A stretch of 64,000 nt of DNA from Haloarcula sebkhae (GTDB lineage Archaea > Halobacteriota > Halobacteria > Halobacteriales > Haloarculaceae), in assembly GCF_014647415.1 (NCBI RefSeq), contig NZ_BMPD01000005.1, positions 124,001 through 188,000 of the forward strand, in the 5' to 3' direction. The notes beneath the pieces are model-generated. The model saw only the letters and a program-made list of their open reading frames with translations, did no database searches and was not told the DNA's origin. Shown here piece after piece: positions 1 to 8,728 of the stretch. Numbering within the stretch: position 1 is the stretch's first letter; every line of letters starts with the position of its first letter. The position numbers and the translations under genes were made by a program.

Positions 1-1
1 G

Positions 2-274
2 CGGTTCACCCGGGAGTACGACGCGACGAAGGTGGCTATCATCGAATCCGACCGCGCCGAGGTACTGGAAATCGAGGTCTCCGCCGACAGCGTCCTCGCC
101 GGGCGACCGATCCAGGAGTCGGTACAGGAACTGCCGACCGGCGTTGTCATCGGAGCTATCAGTCGTGGCGGCGAACTGGTCATCCCCCGCGGTGACACCG
201 TCATCGAACCCGGCGATCACGTCGTGGTGTTCGTTGAGGCCGACTGTCTGGAAGCGGTCAACGACAAATTGTAG
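2..274 (+). CDS. trkA: TrkA-family K+ uptake regulator, C-terminal part (truncated by window start)
   Basis: Only the last 90 codons lie in the window, read from base 2 in the frame that ends at a TAG. The visible part matches the RCK_C (TrkA_C) fold: a short beta-rich stretch beginning around VLEIEVSADS, then the conserved pattern of a hydrophobic strand (GVVIGAISRGGELVIP), a turn rich in Gly/Asp and the closing strand DHVVVFVEA. In the family, RCK_C domains bind small ligands and gate Trk/Ktr potassium channels from the cytoplasm. The N-terminal Rossmann NAD-binding half must lie upstream of the window. It could equally be the C-terminus of another RCK-containing transporter, since TrkA_C also occurs fused to antiporters. 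Confidence 0.8.
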   Translation, partial: RFTREYDATKVAIIESDRAEVLEIEVSADSVLAGRPIQESVQELPTGVVIGAISRGGELVIPRGDTVIEPGDHVVVFVEADCLEAVNDKL

Positions 275-331
275 CCGTTCCGAAGAAGCCGTGCCCAAGG
301 GACTAAGCCTGGCTCCCGCCTCAGCTAGTGT

Positions 332-643
332 ATGGCTCCCGTTGCGGACCGTATCGTGCTCTCGTTTGCCCCCAGCACCGCCGATAGGGACCCGTGGTCA
401 GGCGTCGATACCGAGTGGATAGTCGACGAACTCCGCGGGGACACCTATCAACAGTACCTCCGACGCGCCCATGGCGGAGCGGTGGCCGTCGGCGAGGAGT
501 GGGCCGAGTTCGTGAGCTGTGGTTGTGCAACGCCACAGGACGTGGTGCTGCGCGTCGAACGCATCGAAGGCGGAGCGGCAGTCGGCGACGCGACGACGCT
601 GGACGTTCATCCCCGTGACGACGCCGAGGCAGTGTCACAGTAG
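332..643 (+). CDS. Hypothetical acidic protein
   Basis: An open frame of 103 codons from an ATG with haloarchaeal composition (many Asp/Glu/Arg, few Lys). I recognise no family. It has no membrane segment or signal peptide. The C-terminal half looks like beta strands (DVVLRVERIEGG). It contains a Cys-Gly-Cys triplet near residue 65, which is unusual for such a small acidic protein. It sits alone between trkA and phoU in the same direction. The antisense frame is also open but basic and unlike neighbouring proteins, so the plus strand is preferred. Confidence in the gene is moderate because of its small size. Confidence 0.55.
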   Translation: MAPVADRIVLSFAPSTADRDPWSGVDTEWIVDELRGDTYQQYLRRAHGGAVAVGEEWAEFVSCGCATPQDVVLRVERIEGGAAVGDATTLDVHPRDDAEAVSQ

Positions 644-769
644 TCGGTTCTCGCTGTCGAGCATGCCTGTCCCTGCATAGCACGCCCGCTGCTACCGTCA
701 CGCCGGTCGGTATCGGGAGATATTGGGAGAAGGGAAAGGCTGATGCATACCACCAGCACATTCCGGACT

Positions 770-1450
770 ATGCCACGCGATTCCTATCAGGAGGGACTGA
801 ACTCGCTCCGCGAGGACGTCCTTTATATGTCAGAGATCGTCCTCGAACGGCTCCGGCTCGGTCTCGACGCGCTCGAACAGAAAGACGAGGAGATGGCCCA
901 GGAGGTCATCGAGGGCGACCACGAGATCAATCAGCTGTATCTCGACCTCGAACAGGACTGTATCGACCTGCTGGCGCTGCAACAGCCGGTTGCGTCCGAC
1001 CTCCGCTTTATCGCCGCCTCGTTCAAGATCATCACCGATCTCGAACGGATCGGCGACCTCGCCACGAACCTCGGCGAGTACTCGCTCACTGCTGAACGCG
1101 ATGTGTTCCCCGAGGTCGACATTCAGGATGTCGCCGACGTCACCATCGAGATGGTCGAAAACGCCATGGAAGCCTACAGCGATCAGGACGCCGACCAGTG
1201 CTATACCATCGCCGACATCGACGACGAGGTGGACGAACGGTGTGAGGCGGCCTCCGAGACGGTCGTGCGCGACCTCATCGAGCGCGAGATCGACGCTGAC
1301 TCCAGCGAGGCCGATATCGAGCAACTGATGGCCGATGTGTCCCGCCTCCTGCTAACGATTCGGGACATCGAGCGGGTCGGAGACCACGCCGTCAACATCG
1401 CCGCGCGGACGCTGTACATGGTCGAGAACGACGACGACCTCATCTACTGA
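770..1450 (+). CDS. phoU: PhoU-family phosphate/signalling regulator
   Basis: A 226-residue all-helical protein with two PhoU repeats, roughly residues 10-100 and 115-215. Each has the E-x-x-x-D metal-binding style helix (for example LERIGDLATN and IERVGDHAVN), the hallmark of PhoU three-helix bundles. PhoU proteins couple phosphate status to PstSCAB transport or modulate ion channels; here the neighbour on the 5' side is a TrkA protein rather than pst. An ATG nine codons upstream (743) is in frame, but MPRDSYQEGL is the usual beginning of haloarchaeal PhoU, so 770 is chosen. The pst operon in this window (21.4-26 kb) has its own, different PhoU-type protein, so this one may serve another transporter. 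Confidence 0.87.
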   Translation: MPRDSYQEGLNSLREDVLYMSEIVLERLRLGLDALEQKDEEMAQEVIEGDHEINQLYLDLEQDCIDLLALQQPVASDLRFIAASFKIITDLERIGDLATNLGEYSLTAERDVFPEVDIQDVADVTIEMVENAMEAYSDQDADQCYTIADIDDEVDERCEAASETVVRDLIEREIDADSSEADIEQLMADVSRLLLTIRDIERVGDHAVNIAARTLYMVENDDDLIY

Positions 1451-1469
1451 AGTACCTTTTTACTGCAGG

Positions 1470-1592
1470 GGGGGTTTCCTCGCGCCTGCGGCGCTGTGGA
1501 ACCCCCTTTGCAAAAATCTACGCTAAAAACGACCTCCGAGTCGCGGCCAGGGCCGCGCTCGGAGCGAAACCGCGCTCGCTCCGCTCGCGCGG
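1470..1592. repeat. Structured intergenic element with three tandem hairpins
   Basis: The 313-base gap between phoU and radB holds no convincing gene but is strikingly structured. Hairpin 1 (about 1470-1506) has an outer G-run/C-run stem enclosing an inner GCGCC-TGC-GGCGC stem-loop. Hairpin 2 (1534-1564) pairs CTCCGAG plus CGCGGCC with GGCCGCG plus CTCGGAG around a two-base loop, with one bulged T. Hairpin 3 (1570-1592) has CCGCGC and GCGCGG arms around GC-rich DNA. Between hairpins 1 and 2 lies an A-rich stretch. From 1593 to 1763 I see only short purine/pyrimidine-skewed GC words such as CTCGCTTTGCTCGCC. It could be a REP/MITE-type repeat, a processed RNA or a transcript end. Confidence 0.5.
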
Positions 1593-1763
1593 TATGCATC
1601 TCTGCAACGGTAACAGCCACGAAACCGCGACAGCCACACGCCTCCCCAACCGACTGCGTTGCTCGGCTCGCTTTGCTCGCCTGTGCGACTCGTCCCTCGC
1701 GCTTGCGACGCGGCCGTCGCCGCGACGGCGCACGCCCGAGACTGCTGTCGAGATCCGAGCGAC

Positions 1764-2474
1764 CTACTGCGGCGTTTCGGGCGTGTCGTCACCCACCAGT
1801 CCCGAGTCAGTGATGCGGAACTGGGCCGTGTCGCCGGCCGGTTTGGCGCGGTGTTTCTCCAGCGTCGCGCGTCGGTTGCCGCCCCGGAACCGGTCAAGGC
1901 GGACGATTGCGCCCGACCAGTGGTTGAGGGTGTGGCCACCAAGCGCCGTCGAGCGGTCGCTGTCCGGGTCGGTGAACACCTGATTCGTGTACAGAACAGC
2001 GATGTCGTGTTTGCGGGCCAGCGAGAGCAGGTGGGTGATCTGGCGGGCCACGTCCCGCAGCGTCTCGCCGCCGTCCTCGTCGTCCCGGCGGAGTCGATAG
2101 AATCCGGTCGCACTGTCGAGAACGATGAGTTCGACCTCGGCGGCGAACTCAGCGGCATCCTGCACGGCCTCAGCCTGCTCGTCGTAATCCAGCGCCTCAG
2201 TGATGATGAGCCGGCCGGCGAGGTCGTCCACGGTCTGGGCCGTCCCGCGTGCGCGGCCTCTGGCGACCTGCTCCATCCGGTCTGCCGAGAGCCCTTCGGT
2301 GTCGATGTACAGCGCCGCGTCGCCGGCAGCGGCGACTTCCATCACCGCCGACAGCGCGAAATTGGTCTTCCCGGCCGCCGGCGGGCCGTACACTTGCGTG
2401 ACCGCGCCGCGCTCCAGCCCACCACCCAGAAGGTCGTCGATCGCCTCACACCCGGTCGGGACGTACTCGCTCAC
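1764..2474 (-). CDS. radB: DNA repair and recombination protein RadB
   Basis: A RecA/RadA-superfamily ATPase core of about 236 residues with no N-terminal HhH domain, which distinguishes RadB from RadA. Walker A is GPPAAGKT at residues 30-37, and the Walker B strand is VELIVLDSATG. RadB is an archaeal Rad51 paralogue that assists RadA in homologous recombination. Start choice: the frame is open to a GTG at 2507, but that codon lies in a T-rich promoter-like stretch. The next GTG (2474) gives SEYVPTGC, the usual RadB beginning, and is preferred. It is followed on the same strand by nothing close; the upstream gene (2529-3362) is co-directional with a 54-base gap, so the two could share a transcript. 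Confidence 0.9.
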   Translation of the reverse strand: MSEYVPTGCEAIDDLLGGGLERGAVTQVYGPPAAGKTNFALSAVMEVAAAGDAALYIDTEGLSADRMEQVARGRARGTAQTVDDLAGRLIITEALDYDEQAEAVQDAAEFAAEVELIVLDSATGFYRLRRDDEDGGETLRDVARQITHLLSLARKHDIAVLYTNQVFTDPDSDRSTALGGHTLNHWSGAIVRLDRFRGGNRRATLEKHRAKPAGDTAQFRITDSGLVGDDTPETPQ

Positions 2475-2528
2475 AGGCAGGGGTTGGGCAGGTTCGGGTA
2501 AAAACACTGGTACCTGCAGGCACTGTTG

Positions 2529-3362
2529 TCAGCTGTCTGAAAGCCGCTCGGCCAGTGTCCACTCTGCGAAGGACACGTCGTCGATGTCGGCTGTTGCGAA
2601 CCGCAGGTCTGTTCCCCATTTACGAGTGATGACGAGCGAGTCGGCGTCGAGGTCGTAGGATTCCAGTTCGTCCCAAGCATAGAATCGCCTGGCGACCGGC
2701 AGCCTGATTTCCAGACCGCGCTCGGTCGCCACGGCGGTTCGTGTCCCACCTGTCGAGAGGAGGACGAACCCGGACGGGAACAGCACCTGACCAGTGTACT
2801 GGAGCAGGGCGATATCGAACACCGCACCGACTGCGAAGCCAACAATCACGACGCAGGCGACAGCCCCGCCGATAAACAGCCGCCGCCGCTGTGCAGACTC
2901 GGGCCAGCTCGCTCGCCACCGCGTCAACTCCTCCGCCTCTGCGGTGACTGCGGCGGTGTACCGCGTCTGTGACATAACGGCGATAGCGACTCCGAGCAGA
3001 AAGGCCAGCAGGCCGAAGAAAAACGCCAGCACGCCACCGATACCACTCATTTCCAGCGACGCAAAGCCGACGGCGGCGTACCCAACTGCACTCGCCATCG
3101 GAAGCCAGCGTGTGCGAGTTGCGCCGAGTGTAACGGCTACTGTTGGTCGAGCGGATAGCACCAACACCGTTACGGCGGTCACAGCGGCGACCGTCCCGAC
3201 CAGTCCGGTGTATAGTGCCCACGCTTCGGTAACGCCGACCCACTCCAGCCCCAGTACGACTGGCGGTGCCAGAAGCAATCCCAGATAGGCACCGCTGACA
3301 CCACCGAATAGCGGGTCGGAGGCCGCCCCTGCTCCGTCAGTGCGAACCACCGGACGCATCAC
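2529..3362 (-). CDS. Multi-spanning membrane protein, function unknown
   Basis: A 277-residue protein with five to six hydrophobic segments in its first 185 residues (around LGLLLAPPVVLGLEW, GTVAAVTAVTVLVLSA, SAVGYAAVGFASLEM, VLAFFFGLLAFLLGVAIAV and GGAVACVVIVGFAVGAVF). A soluble C-terminal part of about 90 residues looks beta-rich and resembles a membrane-associated PH-like domain (LEIRLPVARRFYAWDELESYDLDADSLVITRKWG). No catalytic motif is visible. It lies upstream of radB on the same strand. The family is not recognised; similar membrane proteins with a PH-like tail are common in haloarchaea. Confidence 0.75.
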   Translation of the reverse strand: MMRPVVRTDGAGAASDPLFGGVSGAYLGLLLAPPVVLGLEWVGVTEAWALYTGLVGTVAAVTAVTVLVLSARPTVAVTLGATRTRWLPMASAVGYAAVGFASLEMSGIGGVLAFFFGLLAFLLGVAIAVMSQTRYTAAVTAEAEELTRWRASWPESAQRRRLFIGGAVACVVIVGFAVGAVFDIALLQYTGQVLFPSGFVLLSTGGTRTAVATERGLEIRLPVARRFYAWDELESYDLDADSLVITRKWGTDLRFATADIDDVSFAEWTLAERLSDS

Positions 3363-3522
3363 TAGCAGTCCAGTCAGCTATGATAAAAATCCTATCAAAT
3401 ATAATAGGGGACGGAGATACCTCCAACTGAACGTATCCAGAGGCGTCTGGCAAATAGCTGAGGTACAAACGTGGACCAACGGACTCCCATATCTGTAAGT
3501 AAGCGGCGGCCGAAATCAGGTC

Positions 3523-4290
3523 GTGATTGTCGTCGCCACCGAGGATTTCGAAGTGTACCACGGCGTCGTCAACGAGCTACGCGACCGCGGCGTAGAGTTC
3601 ACGACTATCGAACCAGGCGACGAGTGGCCCGAAGAGGCGGACGTCGCGGTCATCGCGGCCGGGGAGTCGGTCGAAATCCCCGACAGCGTGGATGTCGTGC
3701 AGGCGGACCCGGATGCGCCGCGGCGGGCCGTCGAAACCGTTATTTCGGCGCTTCGCGGTGGCGACGGTCGAACTGTCATCGGTATCGATCCCGGCGAGCG
3801 ACCGGGTGTCGCGATTCTCCACGGCGACATGGTCGTTGCAGCGTTTCAGGTGCCCGCGGCGGACATCACCGAAATCGTCCGCGAGGAAGTCGAAGACGCG
3901 GTCGACCCGGTCGTTCGCATCGGCGACGGCGCGCGGCTCGTCGGTGCGCGCATCATCGACGAGATACAGTCTGTGCCGGTGGAGCTGGTCGACGAAACGG
4001 GGACGACGCCGTATCTCGGTTCCGGCGCACGCGGGATGGGCGACGTGCTGGCCGCGGTCAACATTGCCCGCCTCGATGGCGAGGAAATCGAGAGTCGAAC
4101 TATCGAGCCCACGACCGGCGAACTCCAGAAAATCAAGGATCGCTCGCGGGAGGCAAGCGAGACGAACCGGGCGATCAGCGAGGACCTCGCCCGGCAGGTC
4201 GCGACCGGCACGCTCACCGTCGAGGAGGCGCTAGCTGAACACGACAGCGACAGTCCGACCGCCGACGAGGGCGAACCCGACAACGGATAG
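3523..4290 (+). CDS. RNase H/RuvC-fold-like protein, conserved hypothetical
   Basis: A 255-residue acidic protein starting at a GTG. The middle carries VIGIDPGERPGVAIL (about residues 85-100), the first beta-hairpin with catalytic-type Asp seen in RuvC/RNase H-like and YqgF-like domains, followed by an acidic VVRIGDGA strand near residue 148 and SGARGMGDVLAAVNIAR near 190. These are consistent with metal-binding acidic residues of that fold. The N-terminal 80 residues look like a small alpha/beta domain (DFEVYHGVVNELRDRG). It is similar in style to archaeal DUF460-type proteins but much shorter. Nucleic-acid processing is inferred from the fold only. It converges with larC, with a 2-base gap between stops. 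Confidence 0.78.
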   Translation: MIVVATEDFEVYHGVVNELRDRGVEFTTIEPGDEWPEEADVAVIAAGESVEIPDSVDVVQADPDAPRRAVETVISALRGGDGRTVIGIDPGERPGVAILHGDMVVAAFQVPAADITEIVREEVEDAVDPVVRIGDGARLVGARIIDEIQSVPVELVDETGTTPYLGSGARGMGDVLAAVNIARLDGEEIESRTIEPTTGELQKIKDRSREASETNRAISEDLARQVATGTLTVEEALAEHDSDSPTADEGEPDNG

Positions 4291-4292
4291 CG

Positions 4293-5624
4293 CTACTCTC
4301 GGACCATCCGCTCGGCCCGCTGCATCACTTCGCGGACGGGGAGTCCGGTCGCGTCCGCGACGGCCGCGGCATCGTCGTACTCCGTGCTCACGTCGAACAC
4401 TGTGCCGTCGGTGTCGCTTGCAATCTTGACCGTGACCTCGAACTGCTCGCCGTCGACGGAGAGTACGACCGTCTCGTACTCCCGGTCGGCGACCCAGCGA
4501 TGACCGGCCCCGGACTCGCGCACGCCGAGCGTCCCGGTCGCTTCGGCGAGGCGGCGCGCGACCCGCTCGGCGTCTTCCGGCCTGCAGATGACCTTCACAA
4601 TGTGGCCCGGCCGGGACTTCTTCATCGTCGTCGGCACTATCGACACGTCGCGAGCGCCGACCTCCGAAAGCGAGCGCTGGAGGTCGCCGAGCACCTCGGG
4701 CGGGACGTCGTCGACGTTCGTTTCGAGGACCGTGATTTCGTCGCGACGGAGCCGCCCCGCGCCGTCCCCGACCAGCGCCCGCAGGACGTTGGGGCGGTCG
4801 CTGAGGTCCCACCCGCCAGCGCCGTAGCCTGACACATCGATATCGAGCGGCGGGAGCGGCTCGGTCCCGTCGGCGATGTGTGCGAGAATCGCCGCCCCGG
4901 TCGGCGTCAGGACTTCCCTGTCGATAGGGCCACCCTGCAGCGACCAGTCGGCCTGCTCCGCGATCTCGACCACCGCGGGAGTCGGGACCGGGTAGGTACC
5001 GTGGCTCATCTCGACGGTCCCGCCGCCGGTCGACAGTGGCGTCGTCACGACCCGGTCCACGTCGAGATCATCGAGCAGGAGACAGACGCCGACGATGTCG
5101 GCGATGGCGTCGTCGGCCCCGACCTCGTGGAAGTGCGTGTCGTCGAGGTCCGTCCCGTGGACCGACGCCTCGGCCTCGCCGAGTATCTCGAAGATCGCTA
5201 GTGCATCCGCTCTGACGGCTGTCGGAAGATCCATTGCCTCGACGAGTTCGACGACCTCGGCGTACGTTCGGCTCGGCCCGTGGCCCTCAGCGTGGGTGTG
5301 GTCGTGGTCGCCGTGGGTATGAGCATGTGCGTCGTCGTCTCCGGTGTGGCTGTGTCCCTCATCGTGGTCGTGGGAGTGTGAACGCGAGTGATCGTCGTGA
5401 GCGTGGTCGTGGGACCCATCGCCGTCGCTAGCAGCGTCGGTCAGCAGTACCTCGACGCGCGTTGCAGCAATCCCGCAGCGATCAACCTCAGAAACGGCGT
5501 ATTCAACGGGGAGGGCGTCCTCGACCGGCGATAGGGCCTCGCGGTCGGCCCCGGCGGCCAGTAGTGCCCCCAGCAGCATGTCGCCGGCGGCACCCATTCG
5601 GCCGTCGAAAGCGAGTGTTCGCAT
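4293..5624 (-). CDS. larC: Nickel pincer cofactor biosynthesis protein LarC (DUF111)
   Basis: The N-terminus MRTLAFDGRMGAAGDMLLGALL is the canonical LarC/DUF111 beginning (here FDGRMGAAGDM with the metal/CTP-site Asp). LarC inserts nickel into the pyridinium-dithiocarboxylate cofactor of lactate racemase and related enzymes, using CTP. The 443-residue length fits full-length LarC. Around residues 75-120 there is a long His/Asp-rich insert (alternating HDH, HSH, HTH and HAH triplets), typical of a nickel-storage or chelating loop. The conserved SGAGHRWVADREYETV stretch near the C-terminus is also LarC-like. LarB and LarE are not in the window. It is followed downstream by nothing on its strand; the UspA gene is upstream. 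Confidence 0.9.
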   Translation of the reverse strand: MRTLAFDGRMGAAGDMLLGALLAAGADREALSPVEDALPVEYAVSEVDRCGIAATRVEVLLTDAASDGDGSHDHAHDDHSRSHSHDHDEGHSHTGDDDAHAHTHGDHDHTHAEGHGPSRTYAEVVELVEAMDLPTAVRADALAIFEILGEAEASVHGTDLDDTHFHEVGADDAIADIVGVCLLLDDLDVDRVVTTPLSTGGGTVEMSHGTYPVPTPAVVEIAEQADWSLQGGPIDREVLTPTGAAILAHIADGTEPLPPLDIDVSGYGAGGWDLSDRPNVLRALVGDGAGRLRRDEITVLETNVDDVPPEVLGDLQRSLSEVGARDVSIVPTTMKKSRPGHIVKVICRPEDAERVARRLAEATGTLGVRESGAGHRWVADREYETVVLSVDGEQFEVTVKIASDTDGTVFDVSTEYDDAAAVADATGLPVREVMQRAERMVRE

Positions 5625-5698
5625 ACACGGGGCGTCGCGCCCCGCGAGTAAAAGCCCTCATACTACGATTCCACTCGGGCGTCGCGACGACCGACGGA

Positions 5699-6115
5699 TC
5701 AGGTCCGGCGGACGATATGGATATCGTAGGACTCGCCGTCCGTGACTTCGCCGATAGGGACGACGATGTCTTCGGTGTCGTCGCTGCCGAGGAACACGAC
5801 GCTGGCGTCGACATCGCGGGCGGTTTGTCTGATCGTCGTCGACAGTTCGCTTGTCGAGTGGGCGCTCACGTCGTCGTAGCGGAGTTCGGAGTCGTCGGTC
5901 GCCTCCTCGATCTTGCGCCGGAGGTCGTCCGCGGCAGTTTCGGCGGCGAAGTCCTCGGTCGGGTCGACGCGACGGCGGCGCTCGGCGTAGTCGGCCCCGG
6001 TCGGGATGAACGCGACGGCGACGACGTCCTCGTCGAGGGCCGCGGCGTAGGAAACGGCACGGTCGAGCGCGGCGTCTGCGAGCGGTGACCCGTCGAAGGG
6101 AACGAGAAATACCAT
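5699..6115 (-). CDS. Universal stress protein (UspA family)
   Basis: 138 residues with the Usp alpha/beta fold: first strand MVFLVPFDGSPLADAALDRAV, a central helix-rich part (residues 50-85) and the last conserved strand DASVVFLGSDD. The Gly-rich ATP-binding loop (G-x2-G-x9-G-S/T) of ATP-binding Usps is not evident after that strand, so it may be a non-nucleotide-binding type. Usps are cytoplasmic stress-response proteins of varied function. It is divergent from the Cdc48 gene, with a 200-base intergenic region containing A/T-rich promoter-like words for both. Confidence 0.85.
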   Translation of the reverse strand: MVFLVPFDGSPLADAALDRAVSYAAALDEDVVAVAFIPTGADYAERRRRVDPTEDFAAETAADDLRRKIEEATDDSELRYDDVSAHSTSELSTTIRQTARDVDASVVFLGSDDTEDIVVPIGEVTDGESYDIHIVRRT

Positions 6116-6315
6116 ATCGGCGCTATCGCGGCCAGCCTTATGAAACGCGGCGATGGCGGCAGCCTGTGTTACCGCCGCCCTGGCCGGAGGGTATTAGCCC
6201 CTGCTGTGCGGTGTGTTATTAGGTGCCATATAAACCCGTCGCCGTGCGTCTTGCCCGCCGGTAGCATAAAGCATATCTCCGGGGCTACCCGAGTTCGTTG
6301 TAAGCAGGCTCTACT

Positions 6316-8541
6316 ATGAACGAAGTCCAATTGGAAGTGGCGAAGGCGTACCCGAACGACTCGGGGCGCGGTATCGCCAGACTCGACCCCGACACGTTGC
6401 TGCACCTCAAACTCTCTCCCGGTGACATCATCGAGATCGAAGGGAGCGATACGACTGCGGCCAAGGTGTGGCGGGCTGACCGGCAGGACTGGAACACTGA
6501 CACCGTCCGCATCGACGGCTTCACGCGCCAGAACGCCGACGTGGGTATCGGCGAGCGCGTCACCATCCGGAAGGCCGAGGCCGAGAAGGCCGACAAGCTC
6601 GTCCTCGCGCCGCCGGAGGAAGCGTCGGTCCAGTTCGGTTCCGACGCCGCTGGCATGGTCAAACGGCAGATACTGAAGCGGCCGGTCGTCGAGCGCGACA
6701 TCGTCCCGGTGATGTCCTCGACGAACCACCCGTTCATGCGTTCGCCCGGGCAGGCCATCCCGCTCATCGCCGTCGAGACCGAGCCCGAGGGCGTCTGTCT
6801 CATCACCGAGGACACCGAGGTGGAACTCCGCGAGGAGCCCATCTCCGGCTTCGAGAAGACCGGCGGCGGCATCACCTACGAGGACATCGGCGGGTTGCAA
6901 AACGAGATCCAGCGTGTCCGCGAGATGGTCGAGCTGCCGATGAAACACCCCCAGATCTTCAAGAAGCTCGGCATCGAGCCGCCACAGGGGGTGTTGCTCC
7001 ACGGGCCACCTGGGACTGGGAAGACCCTCCTCGCGAAAGCTGTCGCCAACGAGACCTCTGCTAGTTTCTTCTCTATCGCCGGCCCCGAGATCATCTCGAA
7101 GTACTACGGTGAGTCCGAACAGCAGTTACGCGAGATCTTCGAGGACGCGAGCGAGGAATCGCCCTCGATCATCTTCATCGACGAGCTGGACTCCATCGCG
7201 CCCAAGCGCGAAGACGTAACCGGCGAGGTCGAGCGCCGTGTCGTTGCCCAGCTACTGACGATGATGGACGGCCTCGAATCACGAGGGCAGGTCATCGTGA
7301 TCGCCGCGACAAACCGTGTCGATAGCGTGGACCCGGCGCTCCGTCGCCCGGGCCGCTTCGACCGCGAAATCGAGATCGGCGTCCCGGACGAAGTGGGCCG
7401 CGAGGAGATCCTCCAGATTCACACCCGCGGGATGCCGCTGTCCGACGACGTGAACCTCGCCAAGCTGGCGACGGACACCCACGGCTTCGTCGGAGCCGAC
7501 ATCGAGAGTCTCACGAAGGAGGCCGCGATGAAGGCGCTCCGGCGCTACCTCCCAGAAATCGACCTCGACGAGGAGGACATCCCGCCGAGCCTCATCGACC
7601 GGATGATTATCAAGCGGGACGACTTCAAGGGCGCACTCAACGAGGTGAGTCCATCGGCGATGCGGGAGGTACTAGTCGAACTCCCGAAGATGTCCTGGGA
7701 TAACGTTGGCGGGCTCAGCGGACCCAAAGAGCAGGTCCAGGAAGCCGTCGAGTGGCCGATGAACTCCCCGGAGAAGTTCGAGCGCATGGGCGTGACGCCG
7801 CCGTCGGGGGTGTTGCTGTACGGCCCACCTGGCACCGGGAAAACGCTCATGGCGAAAGCCGTCGCCAACGAGACTGACGCGAACTTCATCTCGGTCCGTG
7901 GCCCACAGCTGCTCTCGAAGTGGGTCGGCGAGAGCGAGAAGGCCATCCGGCAGACGTTCCGGAAGGCCCGTCAGGTCGCCCCGACCATCATCTTCTTCGA
8001 CGAACTCGACTCGCTGGCACCGGGTCGGGGCGGCGAGATGGGGTCGAACGTCTCTGAGCGCGTCGTCAACCAACTCCTGACCGAACTTGACGGGCTGGAA
8101 GAGATGGAGGACGTGATGGTCATCGGCGCAACCAACCGGCCGGACATGATCGATCCGGCACTGATCCGTTCGGGTCGGTTCGACCGGCTGGTGATGATCG
8201 GCGAGCCCGATATCGAGGGCCGCGAGCAGATCCTGAAGATCCACACGGACGACACGCCGCTGTCGCCCGACGTGAGCCTGCGCGAACTGGCCGAAGTCAG
8301 CGATGGGTTCGTCGGCTCGGACCTCGAATCCATCGCCCGGGAAGCCGCCATCGAGGCACTCCGTGAGGACGACGACGCGGAGGAAGTCGAGATGCGCCAC
8401 TTCCGGCAGGCGATGGACAGCGTGCGCCCGACCATCACCGACGACATCCGCGAGTACTACGAGCAGATGGAAGAGGAGTTCAGAGGCGGCTCCAGCCCGC
8501 AGCGGCAGGCCGGAAGCGGCGGCCGGATCGGCTTCCAGTAA
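6316..8541 (+). CDS. Cdc48/VCP-type AAA+ ATPase
   Basis: A 741-residue protein with the full Cdc48 architecture: N-terminal double-psi barrel and CDC48_2 domains (residues 1-190), then two AAA modules. D1 has Walker A GPPGTGKT at about 229-236 and Walker [11 protein letters not shown] near 285. D2 has Walker A GPPGTGKT at 503-510 and Walker [11 protein letters not shown] near 558. Both modules show the SRH region with the arginine finger ([11 protein letters not shown] and [11 protein letters not shown]). It forms a hexameric unfoldase that can feed proteins to the proteasome. The C-terminal tail ends in a Gly/Gln-rich stretch without a recognisable HbYX motif. Haloarchaea usually carry several Cdc48 paralogues. 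A promoter-like A/T-rich word (CATAAAGCATAT) precedes the start. Confidence 0.95.
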   Translation: MNEVQLEVAKAYPNDSGRGIARLDPDTLLHLKLSPGDIIEIEGSDTTAAKVWRADRQDWNTDTVRIDGFTRQNADVGIGERVTIRKAEAEKADKLVLAPPEEASVQFGSDAAGMVKRQILKRPVVERDIVPVMSSTNHPFMRSPGQAIPLIAVETEPEGVCLITEDTEVELREEPISGFEKTGGGITYEDIGGLQNEIQRVREMVELPMKHPQIFKKLGIEPPQGVLLHGPPGTGKTLLAKAVANETSASFFSIAGPEIISKYYGESEQQLREIFEDASEESPSIIFIDELDSIAPKREDVTGEVERRVVAQLLTMMDGLESRGQVIVIAATNRVDSVDPALRRPGRFDREIEIGVPDEVGREEILQIHTRGMPLSDDVNLAKLATDTHGFVGADIESLTKEAAMKALRRYLPEIDLDEEDIPPSLIDRMIIKRDDFKGALNEVSPSAMREVLVELPKMSWDNVGGLSGPKEQVQEAVEWPMNSPEKFERMGVTPPSGVLLYGPPGTGKTLMAKAVANETDANFISVRGPQLLSKWVGESEKAIRQTFRKARQVAPTIIFFDELDSLAPGRGGEMGSNVSERVVNQLLTELDGLEEMEDVMVIGATNRPDMIDPALIRSGRFDRLVMIGEPDIEGREQILKIHTDDTPLSPDVSLRELAEVSDGFVGSDLESIAREAAIEALREDDDAEEVEMRHFRQAMDSVRPTITDDIREYYEQMEEEFRGGSSPQRQAGSGGRIGFQ

Positions 8542-8579
8542 CTCCGACATTCTCGGTCCTGCTCCTCGCTGCGATTCGA

Positions 8580-8608
8580 GCGCGGTTTTTTCCGTTTTGC
8601 TGTTCCGA
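8580..8608 (+). terminator. T-rich transcript end after Cdc48
   Basis: About 45 bases after the Cdc48 stop there is a run of six T followed by CCG and four T. Archaeal RNA polymerase terminates at such U-rich runs without needing a hairpin. Placement is the only support. Confidence 0.4.
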
Positions 8609-8728
8609 TCAGCGATGTCCCTTCCGCCAGCTGCACAATACCCGTGTATAATTATTAGATAAACTATAAAACCGGTGCTTGTTTCTCCTTTCGAAGCCCC
8701 CTTTCGGGTCCCAAGTGTATAGGGGGTG

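Noticed and set aside
1659-2501. Open frame of 280 codons on the plus strand
   Set aside because: Antisense to radB with its clear Walker motifs.
3337-3561. Possible 74-residue protein on the minus strand
   Set aside because: It overlaps the starts of both neighbouring genes and looks like non-coding sequence between two divergent promoters.
5290-5420. Repeated GTG/GTC words looking like a short tandem repeat or CRISPR
   Set aside because: They encode the His-rich insert of LarC in the correct frame; there are no regular spacers.
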